Assembly: GCA_944548615.1 (NCBI GenBank) | Contig: OX155955.1 | Location: 3,374,279 to 3,438,278 of the forward strand | Source of the DNA: Micropterix aruncella | Taxonomy: Eukaryota; Arthropoda; Insecta; Lepidoptera; Micropterigidae | Reading direction: 5' to 3' | DNA: 64,000 bases | Part shown: piece by piece, positions 35,395 through 47,419 of the stretch | Layout: each line of letters starts with the position of its first letter | Position numbering within the stretch: position 1 is the stretch's first letter | Position numbers and translations under genes: made by a program | The notes under the pieces: generated by a model | The model's input: the letters and a program-made list of their open reading frames with translations, nothing else | Told to the model about the DNA's origin: nothing | Databases searched by the model: none

Positions 35395-35560
35395 TGACAC
35401 AGTCCGAAAGGAAGTCGTCTGACAGCGTGTCGACCCTGCCTGTGACGTCATCGGAAACTATTATTAGTTTGGCTACTCTCGCAACTGACTTTGTAGACTC
35501 GTCTAGCCACGCGACTGATTCAGACGATCAGCTCTGCTTGTGACGTCATCCATGCCATTA
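35395..35560. promoter_or_regulatory. Duplicated segment with two perfect CRE palindromes
   Basis: 'tgacgtca' occurs at 35443-35450 and 35541-35548, each inside a similar context ('cctgcctgtgacgtcatc' and 'tctgcttgtgacgtcatc'). That makes a ~98-bp imperfect tandem duplication. The octamer is the canonical cAMP-response element bound by CREB/ATF bZIP factors (established knowledge). Regulatory use here is inference. Confidence 0.4.
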
Positions 35561-36839
35561 CACAATGCCTATTGTTAATTATCACCATATTGTTATTATT
35601 AGATTAACTAACCAATTGCATACCCGTGAAAAATTACGAGTCGCGACATACTTACCTAGTACTAATGATGAAAATCGAGATGGGGGCAGAATGATGAAGG
35701 GTGATGAGACGGTGTGTGAGGGGGAGGGGGGGTTGTGGTCTAGTACAAAGTGGAGTGAAAGAATATATTTTTCTAAAGCCGCTGTTTAAAGTAAGCTTTT
35801 GTCTTTTTTTTTATTTACTCACGTGAATTTCCCATAAAGACTGGTGCCTTTTCTCTGACTTATTGGTGCATCAATTTTTCTAAAATACATTTTTAAAATT
35901 TTTTATTTCTTGATTTGAGATTAACACGATGATTCTGCATCACTCTAAAAAGGCACCAATTTTATAGCTATTTAAAATGTATTTATATTAAAAAGATGTT
36001 TTTTAATCTATTAGTTTCGTAAGATATGATTAAATTGGTTAGGAAATTATTACAGTAAAATAAATATATTCATATAAAATATAAAAAATAATCATAAAAT
36101 AATAAAAGCAGTCGAAAATAATCATAAAATAAATCCAAATATTACGTAATAAATAAAACTGAAATGAATTATACATAATTATTTTTTAATATTAGGTAAA
36201 TGTCAGGAATGCGTGAAATATGCTGAATAAGGTGAATATTTATGCAGTAAACGAAAGTGTTTATTAGTAGGTATTAATATGATACATAGCGACGTATAAT
36301 TGATCACAAATACACATAAAACAAGAAATCATTTGGATCATTTTAAAGCCGATAGAATTATTTTTTCGATAGATGTTTTGCTTGTATTTTATTTATTGTA
36401 ATATTATTCTTATCCCTTTTTATTATTATATTTTCCATTAAACAATGACAATGATTCTTACCTAAAAAATAAAAAAAGTTTTAAGCGACAAAGTACAGTT
36501 TCTGAGATAAAAAGCAAAACTTGAATTTCAAATAACTAAGGAAATTTAAAGAGTAGCAAGTGATACACAATACAATACACAAACCTGTGTATGTGGATGG
36601 GTCACTACTTTGCATCGTATTTATTTATCTTTTATCATTTTCTTAAAATATCTGCTAGATATGAAATGTAACATGTTACTTAGGTCAAATAAGCAAATCT
36701 ATTATATACCTTTCAGACCCTGCCCACACAATTGTGTGTATGATCATGTTCCTAATCCACACAAATGCGGGGGTACATTATGTGTGTATATATTATATTT
36801 TATATATCCATAAAGGCACGTGTGGGTACCTTTTCTCAA
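35561..36839. other. Unassigned AT-rich sequence
   Basis: No gene or structured repeat recognised. Confidence 0.45.
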
Positions 36840-36965
36840 TTTTGGGTATCATTTAAAAATGAATAAAATACCAGCATCTTCTACTTTTTTTCAAATTCTA
36901 AGAGAAAAAATAGTTCAGGACCATGAACTTCTTTATTTGTAAAACTTGAAAGTCTGAAAGGGATA
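36840..36965 (-). repeat. Interspersed repeat, inverted homologue of 15370-15600
   Basis: 'gaacttctttatttgtaaaa' and 'aaatagttcaggac' match the complement of 15440-15480. Confidence 0.5.
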
Positions 36966-38027
36966 AGGATTGGGAGTCACCACATAGGATAGGTATTTAT
37001 GGTAGGGCGAGTTCCACTCAATGCAATAATACTGAAAACAGAATTTAGACAAATTAAGAGTGTGACTTTCTAGGTTTGTAGTATGCTCTATCGGATTTGA
37101 AAAAATCGTATGCGTATTATTTCGGAAAGTTAAAGCTGCTGAATTTAAGGCTGAACATGTGATTAAACAGCCGACATTCTATATAGTAGCTCCCCCATTC
37201 ACCTAAATCTTATGAGCTTATCCCATCGATAACTACAACGTTCTTGAGTTTTTGAATAATCGAGGTCTTAGATAGCAGCCAGCCAGACAATATATCAGTA
37301 TACGTATATCGCTCAACAAGAGTTCCGCTCATATTGCAATATTTAGGCACCTCATAATTGAAGAGTACGGACGCCATAATAATTTTTACTTCGCGGTATT
37401 TTAAATAAACCTGCATCAACATATATGTTGATAATCTACATAACTCCTCATTCTTACTGTCTTATTTTATAACGCCTCTAATAATAAACGGGAAAGTAAT
37501 ACTTGAATATACATGAATAGTAGCACGTCATAATTTTCGAAATATTTTTTTTTATTTATCTGGTAAGTTATCTATACCATATTATTATTAATTTAATTAT
37601 AAATAATAGATATTGTATTATCTAAAGTCGAATGAATGTTTACGGGGAAGGACGGTTAAAGTCAATTTAACTATTTAAGCTGAGATATTTTTTTATGAAT
37701 AATGCATTTTTACTTAGACAACTATATTTGTTTTACAGCCACAATATATTTTTTTGACACAAAAAAACTTGCCTAAAAGGTCCTATTTTAGGTTAGTAAA
37801 TTTTTAAAATGGAATTACCAATTTCTTTTAAAAATTGTCTTTGATCGTTTTTTTTCGTAACACTTCGAATGTTATTCCCCTTAATTGATTGTATCAACTG
37901 AAGAAATATAAATGATAGTTTGAACTAGTGGATCTAATAATAACTTTTGAAAATATTGTTTTCCATCACAGAATAAATTAATACGCCGACATCAATTAAA
38001 GTGCTTATTGATTGTTAAGCCCAAATT
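36966..38027. other. Unassigned
   Basis: AT-rich with no recognised feature. Confidence 0.45.
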
Positions 38028-38200
38028 TTTCTATTCTTCTATTCATATTTTTTTCTATTCTATTCTTCTATTCTATTCTATTTTTCGATTCTTTTATATT
38101 ATTCTATTCTATTCTTCTATTCGATTATTCTATTCTATTCTTTTATTTTATTCTATTATTCTATTCTTCTAATTTTTCTATTTTCTATTCTAAACTTTTT
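38028..38200. repeat. (TTCTA)n pentanucleotide repeat, imperfect
   Basis: Reiterated 'ttctattctattc' with occasional T insertions over about 170 bp. The Phe/Ile/Leu/Tyr-rich frame there is an artefact. Confidence 0.9.
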
Positions 38201-38884
38201 CTATTAAAATTTACAACTTCAATTCAGGGACACAAGCAATTTCGGATAATGGGTAATTTCGTACCCAGTTATTTAATTTGATTACGCGGTAGTAGCGGCA
38301 ATTCAGAATTTTTATGTGATCGAAATAAAGAGTTTTTTGGAAGGGTATTTTATGTTTAGAAAGAGGATTTACCAAGTGTATACACCTAAAAGATGATTAT
38401 ATCGAAAAATAAAAGAAAGCTTGATAAAAGTTAACTTGATCGTTCATTATCACTTTTAATTGAACGGCGTAGTATAACTGTAACAACAAGTGTCAGACAG
38501 CTTACTTGTTTCCTGTTTTTGGATCTATACAAGCAACTTGTCTTTGAGGGTTATTTATCCATGACAAAAGCCGCAGGTTTATCATGAAAGGGTAAAAAAA
38601 CAGATTCATTTTAGCTATAGCTGTAGATTTGACGAGCGAAGCCGAATTATGATATTTAAGATTTTGGTGTCATAAAAAAATACATATATAAGCAATATTC
38701 AAGTAAATTCGCTATTATTGAATTGTATTTTTTTAGCATAAACTTCTCACATTGAACATACAATATAGAACATTAAAACATTACATTTATTCGGGAAAAA
38801 AATGTCTAGACTTCTTTTTATGCGAAAATCCTATATTGAATGGTAATAAAATTTAATTTAATCATATTATCACTTTTAATTCCC
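38201..38884. other. Unassigned
   Basis: No gene or repeat recognised. Confidence 0.4.
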
Positions 38885-39180
38885 CAGTCGACCACCCTAC
38901 GAGAAGGGAAAGTAATGCGAACGCATTATGTATGTCTGTCTGTATGTATTTCACACGGTAGCGGCCAAACGCTCAATCCGATTGAGCTGAAATTTTGAAT
39001 GCTAGCATCATTTAGTCATGGCAAGAGTTGAAAATATTGTGGTTGAAATTGATTAAACCAGGGCCCGCACTAGTTATATATCAATCTCGAAATATTTGAC
39101 GTATAGATTTGAAATTGGTACACAGATGCCTTTGAGATTTGTTGGTTGGAATATCTCATATACAAGCAACACTAATAATA
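38885..39180 (+). repeat. Interspersed repeat ('aatccgattgag' family)
   Basis: Contains 'gagaagggaaagtaatgcga', 'aaacgctcaatccgattgag', 'atggcaagagttgaaaatat' and 'tctcgaaatatttgacg', collinear with 34205-34520. Confidence 0.7.
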
Positions 39181-39430
39181 TTTAAATTTCGGTAGTTATT
39201 GTATAGTTGTATGCCGGAAACCAAACGGCTTTATCCGCCGGCCGAGAGAGGGCGCTCTTTGATTTTATTTATGAAATTAAAAATCAGATGAAATCAGTCC
39301 TTGGTTACTTGCCGGTAAAGTCTTGGGTGACAGAACCGTTTTTTTATGGATCATTGTAGTGTCTAGATACGCGCACGCTTATAACGCAAACTTTTATCTT
39401 TGACGATGTTTTTTTGCTGGGTTAGCTCGG
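39181..39430 (+). repeat. Interspersed repeat, inverted partner at 47420-47700
   Basis: 'cgccggccgagagagggcgc' and 'gaaatcagtccttggttact' are found as the reverse complement at 47555-47660 in the same order. Confidence 0.7.
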
Positions 39431-39846
39431 CGCGGCGATGAGATTAATCAAAGGTTTGTTATTGTTTTCCTCGGTTGGTAGTCGCCGGCAGAGAGAAAGA
39501 GAGAGGGAGACGCTTGTGGCGGTCGTATCAGCGGGAACCCGACCGACTTGCGTGGTTGTTCACCGCACGACGCGCGAGCCAAAAATGGCCTCGTCGACGT
39601 TTTCCGTGGCGTCACGACGATCGCCTCCCGTTTTTCCAGCTTTTCGTCGATGCATCCGAATCCTAGCCAAGGTCGCCCGCGCTGCCCACGGGCGGCCGTG
39701 ACCTCACATGCACATTGCATGCATTATACAACTTTAAATAGACCTAAGCAGGCTTCTATCTAAACTTGGTTCCGTTACAGGTCATAGACCTATAACTCCA
39801 CTCGAAGAGTCACTATAGCTCTACTGTTTGTTTCTTTGTTTATACT
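39431..39846. other. Unassigned GC-rich block (39431-39720)
   Basis: GC-rich with a GA tract ('cagagagaaagagagaggga'). Several short overlapping frames on both strands reflect the composition. No family was recognised. An unrecognised exon or regulatory island cannot be excluded. Confidence 0.35.
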
Positions 39847-39930
39847 CTTTATTGTGAAATTTCACAATGGGCGGGTTTATTGTCATACGACAATATCGTT
39901 TAACCTATGAAATGTTTATATGTATGTGTG

Positions 39931-40709
39931 CTATATTTATATTTATACTAGATGACCATGTGAACTTCGTACCACCTAACATTGATTTGATTGTAACTCT
40001 TCATAAGCGTTTATTGATCCTAATCAACCTTCCAAATCCAATTCATTGAAATCTATAATATGGCCGAATCGAACACGGGCTGAGTTTCGTTTGGTGATTA
40101 AATGAAAGTCGTTTGTAATTATAATAAATTCAATGTATTTAATTTACATGATGAAATATAAATGCTTTGTCGACTTTTCCGACTTTTTCGACTTTTTCGG
40201 CTTCTTCGACTTTTTCAACTTTTCCGAGTTTTTCGACTTTTTTTGCATTTTTCGACTTTTTGGATTTTTTCGACTTTCTCAACTTTTTCGACTTTTTCGA
40301 TTTTTTCGACTTTTTCGACTTTTCCCACTTTTTCGAATTTTTCGACTTTTTTTACTTTTTCGACTCGTTTGACTTTTTCGACTTTTTCGACTTTTCGACT
40401 TTTTGAAATTTTACACAATCGCACGGAATGAATAACACTTATGGATGGTGCAGCTGTCAAACAATAGGATCGCCGCGAACGCTGTCTATTGAAAGTGGCC
40501 CATTTGCCAAAATGATCATTTTCGATTTTTTCGATTTTCAGTTGTTTCTTTTATTTTTTCCTAAATATTTTTATTTGTAAACCACCCCTGAATCAAGGCA
40601 AACAAAACAAAAAAATAATTATTTAAATCGGTCGAGTAATTTTCGAGATCTTGCGAGACTAACGCACGGCGATTCATTTTTATATATAAGAAGATGTATG
40701 TTTGTTATA
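39931..40709 (+). repeat. Interspersed repeat ('gaacttcgtacc' family) nested in the SINE
   Basis: Contains 'actagatgaccatgtgaact', 'gatggtgcagctgtcaaac', 'aatcggtcgagtaattttcg' and 'cgcacggcgattcattttta', then 'tatataagaagatg'. It carries the expanded 9-bp array at 40171-40408. The 26-bp target duplication indicates insertion by target-primed reverse transcription or a similar staggered-break route. Confidence 0.8.
40171..40408. repeat. 9-bp minisatellite (GACTTTTTC)n
   Basis: About 26 imperfect copies of 'gactttttc'. All three forward frames and the reverse are open through it, giving spurious Phe/Ser-rich or Glu/Lys/Val-rich frames. Confidence 0.95.
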
Positions 40710-40977
40710 CTATGAAGTGTTTATATGTATGTGTGGGTGTAACATATGTGTAACTGTGTGTCTTGTTATTGCATTTAAACGACATAATTGAAATGCAATT
40801 CAGTTAACTTTATCCCAACGGAAAATAGTGACACAGCCGGGAATCAAATACTTACAATGTAAGATCAGGCAGCCTAACCACTATGCCACCGGACCGTGTG
40901 GGCCGTCTCTTAAATGCAGATAAAAATAAGTTAATAGTAAAAACACATTCTTAAAAACAAGCTTTTATTCAAACGCT

Positions 40978-41300
40978 CTGTCTCGAGCCAACCCTGGGTG
41001 CAGCAGCCATGTCATAGTGGGACTTAGAACGGGCTATCAAAATTGAATGCTATACAGAATTTCGTATTTGTGCTGTTGACCGTTGAAGCACTGACGCGGT
41101 AAAACTTAGAATGGGCTATATTAATCGAATACGTATACAAAAATTCGTTTCTTTGCTGTTGACCATTGAGGAGCCCCTCGTCGCAAGCCGACTGGGTGCA
41201 GCAGCCATGTCATGGTGAAATTTAGAACGGGCTATCATAATTGAATAAGTTCATAACAAATTTGTTTGTCTGTGCTGTTGACTGTGGAGAGTAGCCTCAT
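40978..41300 (-). repeat. 120-bp tandem repeat, inverted copy of the 2337-2700 array
   Basis: On the minus strand, units carry 'ggttggct', 'caacggtcaacagcac' and 'cgaaat/ttttgtata'. On the + strand, 'aacgggctatc' recurs at about 41029 and 41227, with 'aatgggctata' at 41110. Three units. Confidence 0.8.
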
Positions 41301-41509
41301 CTGGGGCCGATCCTGGCGGTCATCGGACTGAACACATTGTCACTGAACCAACATAAATATTTCAACTACATAGGATAAGAGGAAATGGTAAATTCATCGA
41401 CTAATGGATATATGCCATTTTGTTATATTACAATAGTGAGCAAGCTCACTGTGGAGTTGTCGTATGCAATGTGCGAACCGACACATCAGGCTGCTATAAC
41501 GATATAGAT
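41301..41509. other. Unassigned
   Basis: Nothing recognised. Confidence 0.4.
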
Positions 41510-41905
41510 AATTCTTTCATATGTGAGGTGATTACACACAGACTTAGGGACAACACAGTCCACAGTCTATCTCCGCCAACATGCCCGTAAAAACCCGATG
41601 CCTTACAGCGAGGCACTGGAAACTGAACACAGCTGGTCAACCTCACACCCTTACTACCAGATTTGGCCGGATTATCTGTATTTCGGTCAGGTCACGGGTT
41701 CGAGGTCGCTTTTGCGGACCGCGATGCCCTTTTCTCGCCATGGTCATTTCGGATAGGATGGCCGACGGATCGATTCAAGGGTTGAAGATGTCAGGTCGAC
41801 AACTACCCTCCGTTGTCATAGAAAACATAAGTCTCCAGATCTCCCTGGTTATTCGTCGGCTGGGTCTTTCTCCGTTTTTTCCGTGCTCCAATCGCCCATA
41901 CTAGT
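41510..41905 (-). repeat. Diverged GCR element copy (older subfamily)
   Basis: On the + strand: 'agtccacagtctatctccgc', 'atgcccgtaaaaacccgatg', 'ggtcacgggttcgaggtcgc' and 'ttgaagatgtcaggtcgac'. It shares subfamily variants with 10840-11530 and 12830-13180. Confidence 0.72.
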
Positions 41906-41957
41906 GAGTAAGCACATATAAAATTAGACTAGTTAAGATAACATTGCTACTAAAGGA

Positions 41958-42718
41958 GGGGAGCTAATGGGCCCATGCTGGGTTGCCCACGAAGACCCAT
42001 GTGTTCAGGGTCGGTCACACTCAAGGGTCAACACCCATCCGACGGCCTCCACGCACGGGGTGCGAACCTGGGTAGGACTCTGGCCTTGGTCAGTTTCCCC
42101 TGGGAATCAAACCTTTGGCGCTCCTGAACGGTCTGCGCACCGTGCGGCGCTAGACAAGGGATTGTGCACTCTGACTAACAACTTGAGTTGTCGACTACAA
42201 CGGGCGAGCCCGTCACCACAGGGAGTTTTAACGATTAGTCGTTCTATCTCCCTGGAGTGAACGTAGAAGACTTAGGACAGAACAAATCCAACGTCCAGCT
42301 ACGTCACAACCCGCAAGAAGCCAACGCCTTACCGCGAGATAGCCAGTGTTACCTGGCGGGCCGACCCTCGCGCCCTTGCTTCCAATTGTGACCAGATTTC
42401 TCCGGTCTCTCGATTGGTTCCGAGTTCGAGGTCGCTTGCGCGGTCCTCTCCCTTACGAAGCGGTGAAACGGTGTGCACCGAATCTATCGCGGACCAAGGC
42501 GTCCTTTGCCCGACTCTGAACCGGGATCGGATGGCCAACAGTCGGGGGAGTCTGGAAGCTGTATTGTTTCCTATAGAGCGGGGGTGGTTGCGTACCTTAC
42601 GGCGACTGCTTTTGAAATGACCATCGGCCATCCGATCCTGGGTAAGAGGCGGGCAAAGGACGCCATGGTCCGCGATAGATTCGGTATACACCGTTTCACC
42701 GCTTCGTAAGGGAGAGGA
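41958..42718 (+). repeat. GCR element with a nested minus-strand GCR fragment
   Basis: The plus copy runs 41958-42185 and resumes at about 42536 with 'aacagtcgggggagtctgg'. Between them lies a minus-strand GCR fragment (42186-42535) that includes the 'gttgtcgactacaacgggcg' terminus and stops at 'ggatggcc'. The outer copy ends abruptly at 'gggagagg', lacking its distal third. Confidence 0.82.
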
Positions 42719-43762
42719 TTGATCTTTGTATTTAACTCGGACTGTGGTCCATACGTATGAATTGACATGATGCGTAACGGTGTTGGCGTGGCTGTAGTTA
42801 GTTACTGAGTCGGAATGTTAAAACATAAAGTATTTCGTTACGTCACGACCTTAGGATCTCGTTTCTAACATGACAGCATGTAGTTGTATACGTGCGGTTA
42901 TAGTCGGAAACATGAATCGTGTTGAAACTATAGTATACTGTTTATTCCTTGTTAACCATAAGGAGGATGTTGATACATTTAATCGAGTAATAGGGTTTGA
43001 AATAAAATCCTTGCAATTCAACAAAATGGCGATTGAAACATCGTTATTCTGTATAAAACCGTAAAAGCAAAATGGCAATGTAAGAATCGATCCAATATTT
43101 TTGTCAGTGAAAGCCCTTGATATAATAACGTAAGAGTAGGGTAATATCCTAAACGTCAGACTGTATTTTTAGAAACGACTGGGGAACGCTGGTCAGCCAA
43201 GTGTCGATAAATCCAGGAAATACATAAGGAATACCTTGACACCGTTTCTTCCTGGTCTTCTTTGGCTGCCCTGCTGATGGGTAGCTACCACAGACGCTGC
43301 TGCAGGTTTCGGTGATGCTTACCGAATAACACGGCACTCGCGAGAAAAACTATATTTTTTTTTCCTGTTACGGACAAATCATAAAATCACGATGCGTTAC
43401 GATTAAGCACGCAATACGGACTAAATTTTAGACCGCAGATATTGTTGGAGCGGTAATACATAACTTACTTGGGCACTTACTATATAAATGGAGTGGATGA
43501 AATATCGTAGAATTAACGGAATTAAGATGGGATAGAATTTCGAATTTCCGGTACGCAAGGCGTCTCCGGGTTTCTTCCATATTGGATACCGCGCGTGTGT
43601 CATGATATTTCCATATCTTCGTACCTTCAAATGGTAAAATCTGTTTTTGTCTTACTTATAACATTTAACAACCATGATAGTCTTTGATTTGATACAGAAA
43701 TAGTAGTTATTATATAAATAAATTAATAGTTTTAAAAAAAAACAGTAAAAACACGCTTTTGG
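42719..43762. other. Unassigned
   Basis: No gene recognised. 43620-43700 shares 'tagtctttgatttgatac' with the flank of the foldback family at 20640. Confidence 0.4.
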
Positions 43763-44010
43763 GCTATGATACGATATTCACATACACACGGCTATGATAC
43801 GATATTCCATCATGGAATGCCACAGTGCCTATCTTCCGGCTTCATCATCAGACCTTGAAACCTAATCGTGGTCAAAGTTCATTCCAAGACTTTTCTAATA
43901 AGTCCAAACACAGCTATGATACGATGTTCCATCATGAAGTTCCAGTTCATATCTTCCGACTCCATCATCAGATCAGTTCGACAATACCATATTATTGTAT
44001 TGTCATCAGA
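43763..44010 (+). repeat. Tandem repeat, ~125-bp unit, about two units
   Basis: 'ggctatgatacgatattc' near 43763 and 43791, and 'agctatgatacgatgttcca' near 43914. Each is followed by 'tcatg-a-ttcca', 'atcttccg' and 'catcatcaga'. I recall a similar repeat in Lepidoptera. Confidence 0.7.
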
Positions 44011-44450
44011 ACTACATACAGCTGCCAATTTTCATGACGCTACGATCTTAGTTACCTTAGATTTCATTACATAGTTAGTTACATACAGGTCGACCTAATA
44101 AAAGCGTGTTAAAAATACAAGTCATCGGCCAGTTTAAAACGTGTGTCAATGACTTTATATCGTTGGGTCAATATATTTTACCTACTCGGAATACCACGGT
44201 TTTTTCGATTGCTTATGTTTTCAGTATTTTTTTTATATTCGGCTTAGAAAGCAGTTGCGGTGTAACAAGACATTCTTTTTAGAGAAATTTCACCAACAAA
44301 ATAGAAAACACAAGTGAAAGAATTAGCGCAGAAGTCACAGTGGAATCTGGAGCAAGCCCTGTAGACTTAATAGGATAGCTAATGCAGGAAAGGGTGATGC
44401 GGCGATATGAACTGGTTTGTTTGTCTTTAATTTCGAAAGGTTTCTAATTT

Positions 44451-45770
44451 GCCTAAAGTATCATTTAATTGCTAAATTCTAATATTTATGAAAGATTTTA
44501 AATTTTTATCTCTATAGCGATTATTCTCTATAGTTATATATCTCTATCGTGATTTCTTCTCGCACTCCTTCTCCGTGCGTGGAGACCGTCTTTGGAATGC
44601 TTTACCTGCACGTATAAGGATATCACCGAGTTTGTTTTGCTTCAAACGCAGGTTCAAAGAACACTTGAACCCGCGCTCATAAACTTTTCCTTATTTCCCC
44701 CTCCCTATTGCGTCCCCTGGGTATATTATAGGTTTATTGTTGTTTTCTTTTCAAATTTATTGTTACTTTTTCTGCTGAAGTTAAATGTCTGAATTGCTAT
44801 TATACTTTATCTTATTTTTACCGCATAACATGTTGTTTCACTAGTCTAAGGTTAGCTGTGAGATATTACTTTTAGGCAATAAGGTCGCCTTTTTGATTAA
44901 GCAAATAAAGCGTTTTATTATTATTATTGTTATTATTATTATGATCCTCACTAAAAAAGCTATTTCAGTTTTTTTTTTAATTTCGTACATGTATTTCTCG
45001 CTTATTATTGTTTATTGCAGTATAAATGTTTATTTACATAGTATATAGAGGTCTTTGGCTAAATATCCGTATATAATATAAGCAGAATCATTTATAATAA
45101 AACTAATTTCATTTTCACGGGAAATGCCTTTAGCTTATAATTGAAACTTAACATTAAAATAAAACTAGTAAATTTAGAAATTTTCAAATTCGTTTGAAAT
45201 ATTATTGAAATCTGAGATTCTAAGATTTATGAAAGTTTTTTATTTTCATCTCTATGGCAATTATTACAATCCTTAATGGAAAAGCCTTTTTGAGCATTTT
45301 TACCGAATTTCGTCCATGAATTTCTTCCTTCACATAACCTACTGCAGTATAAGTGTTTATGTATGTACATCGTATATTGGGGTCTATAGCTACCTATCCA
45401 TATATAATTTATAGCAGAAACACTGGTAAGATACTAATATCACCCTCACGGTAAGAATGACATAACAGGACTCTATAACAGAACCCTATAACCGGATCCT
45501 ACTGATAAGTCTGCCTATAACGGGACCCTAATAATAAAAAAAAGTAAACTTCGAAAATTTTCCAATTTGCTTAATTTTCAAATCTTAGATTATAAGACTT
45601 TTGAAAATTTTTAATGTTTACTTCTATAGCGAAAATTATGTTTCACACTCCTGTCGCACAATCCTCTTTTTTGAGCATTTCTACCAAATTCTGTCCATGA
45701 ATTTCTCCCTTCATAGAACATATCGTAGTATAGATTTTTAAAGCTATACTGCAATAAAAATAAAATCAAA
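44451..45770 (+). repeat. Tandem array of ~320-375-bp units, first unit split by a LINE tail
   Basis: Unit starts near 44451, 45187 and 45561 share 'aatttgc-taa', 'ttatgaaagattttaaattt' or close variants, and 'atctctatagcgattatt'. Later blocks shared between units are 'gagcatttttaccgaatttc', 'gtccatgaatttc', 'gcagtataagtgttta' and 'atatataat'. The LINE tail at 44535-44942 interrupts the first unit. Confidence 0.65.
44535..44942 (+). mobile_element. CR1/L2-like LINE 3' end with (ATT)n tail, second copy
   Basis: 'cttctcgcactccttctccg', 'ggagaccgtctttggaatgc', 'gcaggttcaaagaacacttg' and the end 'gcaaataaagcgttttatta' + (ATT)n match 17880-18290 and 52640-53050. The encoded 'LWNALPA-IRISPS' segment is the ORF2 C-terminus. 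Confidence 0.82.
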
Positions 45771-45789
45771 ATGAACGTAGCAAAGTGAC

Positions 45790-46880
45790 TTCACATAAGT
45801 TTTATTCGAAATAATCAAAATTAACTACGTTTATCAATTTGACGATACGCCGATAGCAAAGTGCTCCTTCATAAGAGACCTGGGAGTGATTTTGAATAGC
45901 ACTATAAGCTTCCGCGCACACATTGAAGCAATCGCTGAGAAAGCTTATAAAATGTTAGGGTTTATAATCCGCGTATCGAAACCTTTCGATGAAATTGCAA
46001 TAATGAAGTTACTTTATAATTCATTCGTAAGGTCACATCTGGAGTTCGCGTCGCCGATATGGTCCCCACACAACCAGGTGCACATTAACAGGTTACAGAA
46101 CATTCAGAATAAATTTATACGATACCTAAACATTAAAACAAAAAGCTATTGCAACAACACAAATAAGGCTTCTGCTCTATTTAAAATGGATGCTCTGGTA
46201 CATAGGCGTAACTTAAATGATGCTATGTATATTTTAAAAATAGTCAATGATACCTTTAATTGCAGCGATCTATTGGGAGAAATTAAAATTAATGCGCCAT
46301 CAAAAACTACAAAATATTACGACTTGTTCGGACTTTCTCGTTTCAATACGATTGCATCCAGGAATGGCATTATTACTCGTTGCTGTGATCTTCACAATAA
46401 ACAACTAGGAAATGTTGATATATTCAATACACCAATAACTGCATACAAGCAAGCAGTATATAAAATTCTGTTAAGCGATTTGAGTTAAGACAATAATATT
46501 ATTTGTATATTTTTAGGATATAGAATACTGATATAAATATTATTTACTATGGAGGTTTGACCATTTATTAATGCACTTTATTTATTACGGACACTTTATC
46601 ATTAACTTATTTTTTTACTATACATTAAAATAAAATGTTTTGTAGTATATAAATACATTATAATATGTAATATAGTATAAATAAACACTTAAATACAAAC
46701 CCACCCACACACGCACACACACATACACACACTTACAGATGCAGGCATACTCACACTTTCTCTCACACACACTCACTGTCTGCTTTAATCTCCCAGTATA
46801 CATACACATACGCACCCAATTTTAGGCAAATTGTGTTATGTTTTGTGCTAAGAAATGGGAAAAAATACAAAATTGTACCA
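45790..46880 (+). mobile_element. LINE (jockey-like): RT C-terminal ORF and 3' UTR
   Basis: The frame up to 46488 (from at least 45886, continuing in frame upstream as 'FIRDLGVILNS') reads 'YKMLGFIIRVSKPFDEIAIM', 'LYNSFVRSHLEFASPIWSPH' and 'RLQNIQNKFIRYLNIKTKSY'. This is the same architecture as residues 340-540 of the RT at 59334-60968, so it belongs to that superfamily. About 200 codons are uninterrupted. The catalytic RT core is missing. The 3' UTR contains CA-rich sequence at 46690-46760. Confidence 0.85.
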
Positions 46881-47419
46881 GAATTAAAATAAATATATAT
46901 TTGTAAATCATAGAAAATCCGTACCCGGTTTTATATTTTAGAATTTTTATATTTTTTGTAATTCCACTTCCTAAGATAAGATGCCTGTCATAGGGAGCAG
47001 TTTAGGAAGAAGGATAATTATGTGTACAATCAAAAAGACGGATACCCGTCTATTTTATTTTGCGGATATCCGCGAAATAGGATACAGCTATATCTCTACG
47101 GATATTTGGCTATCACTAAGTAGAGCAGTACTAGAGGTGCCAAAGCAGCACTTACCCCTTTATAATAACCAGACAACATTGAATACGTGATATTAAAAGC
47201 AGTAGCATAATTCGTGTCGCAACTGGAACCGTTGTGTCGTAAATTTACGCCGAATGCACCGGTCTGGCAGCTGGCATTTGGGTCAAGGCACGTAAAATAT
47301 TGTTTGCCTCGTCACATTATTTTGGACGAAGCGCTTCTATTTCGGAATCCGTGAAGCGCGCTGACTACTTCGTCCTACAGAACAGAACGCTCCGAGCGCA
47401 CTATACATAGAGGAAAAGT
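46881..47419. other. Unassigned
   Basis: No recognised gene. The frame at 46981-47187 has no known motif. Confidence 0.4.

Larger units (their letters stand above)
39847..40908 (-). mobile_element. tRNA-derived SINE, second copy, split by another repeat
   Basis: Tail 'attgtgaaatttcacaatgg' at 39851 and head 'ccactatgccaccgg' at 40878 (A-box complement, 40878-40888). B-box-like 'gaatcaaata' complement near 40841. Same organisation as 32230-32487. Interrupted by 39931-40709, with a 26-bp target duplication (39905-39930 and 40710-40735, one mismatch). Confidence 0.85.

Noticed and set aside
38012..38281. Hydrophobic frame that could suggest a membrane protein
   Set aside because: It is a translation of the (TTCTA)n repeat.
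40133..40460. Overlapping Phe/Ser/Leu-rich and Glu/Lys/Val-rich frames
   Set aside because: They translate the 9-bp (GACTTTTTC)n minisatellite in several frames; its period, a multiple of 3, keeps frames open.
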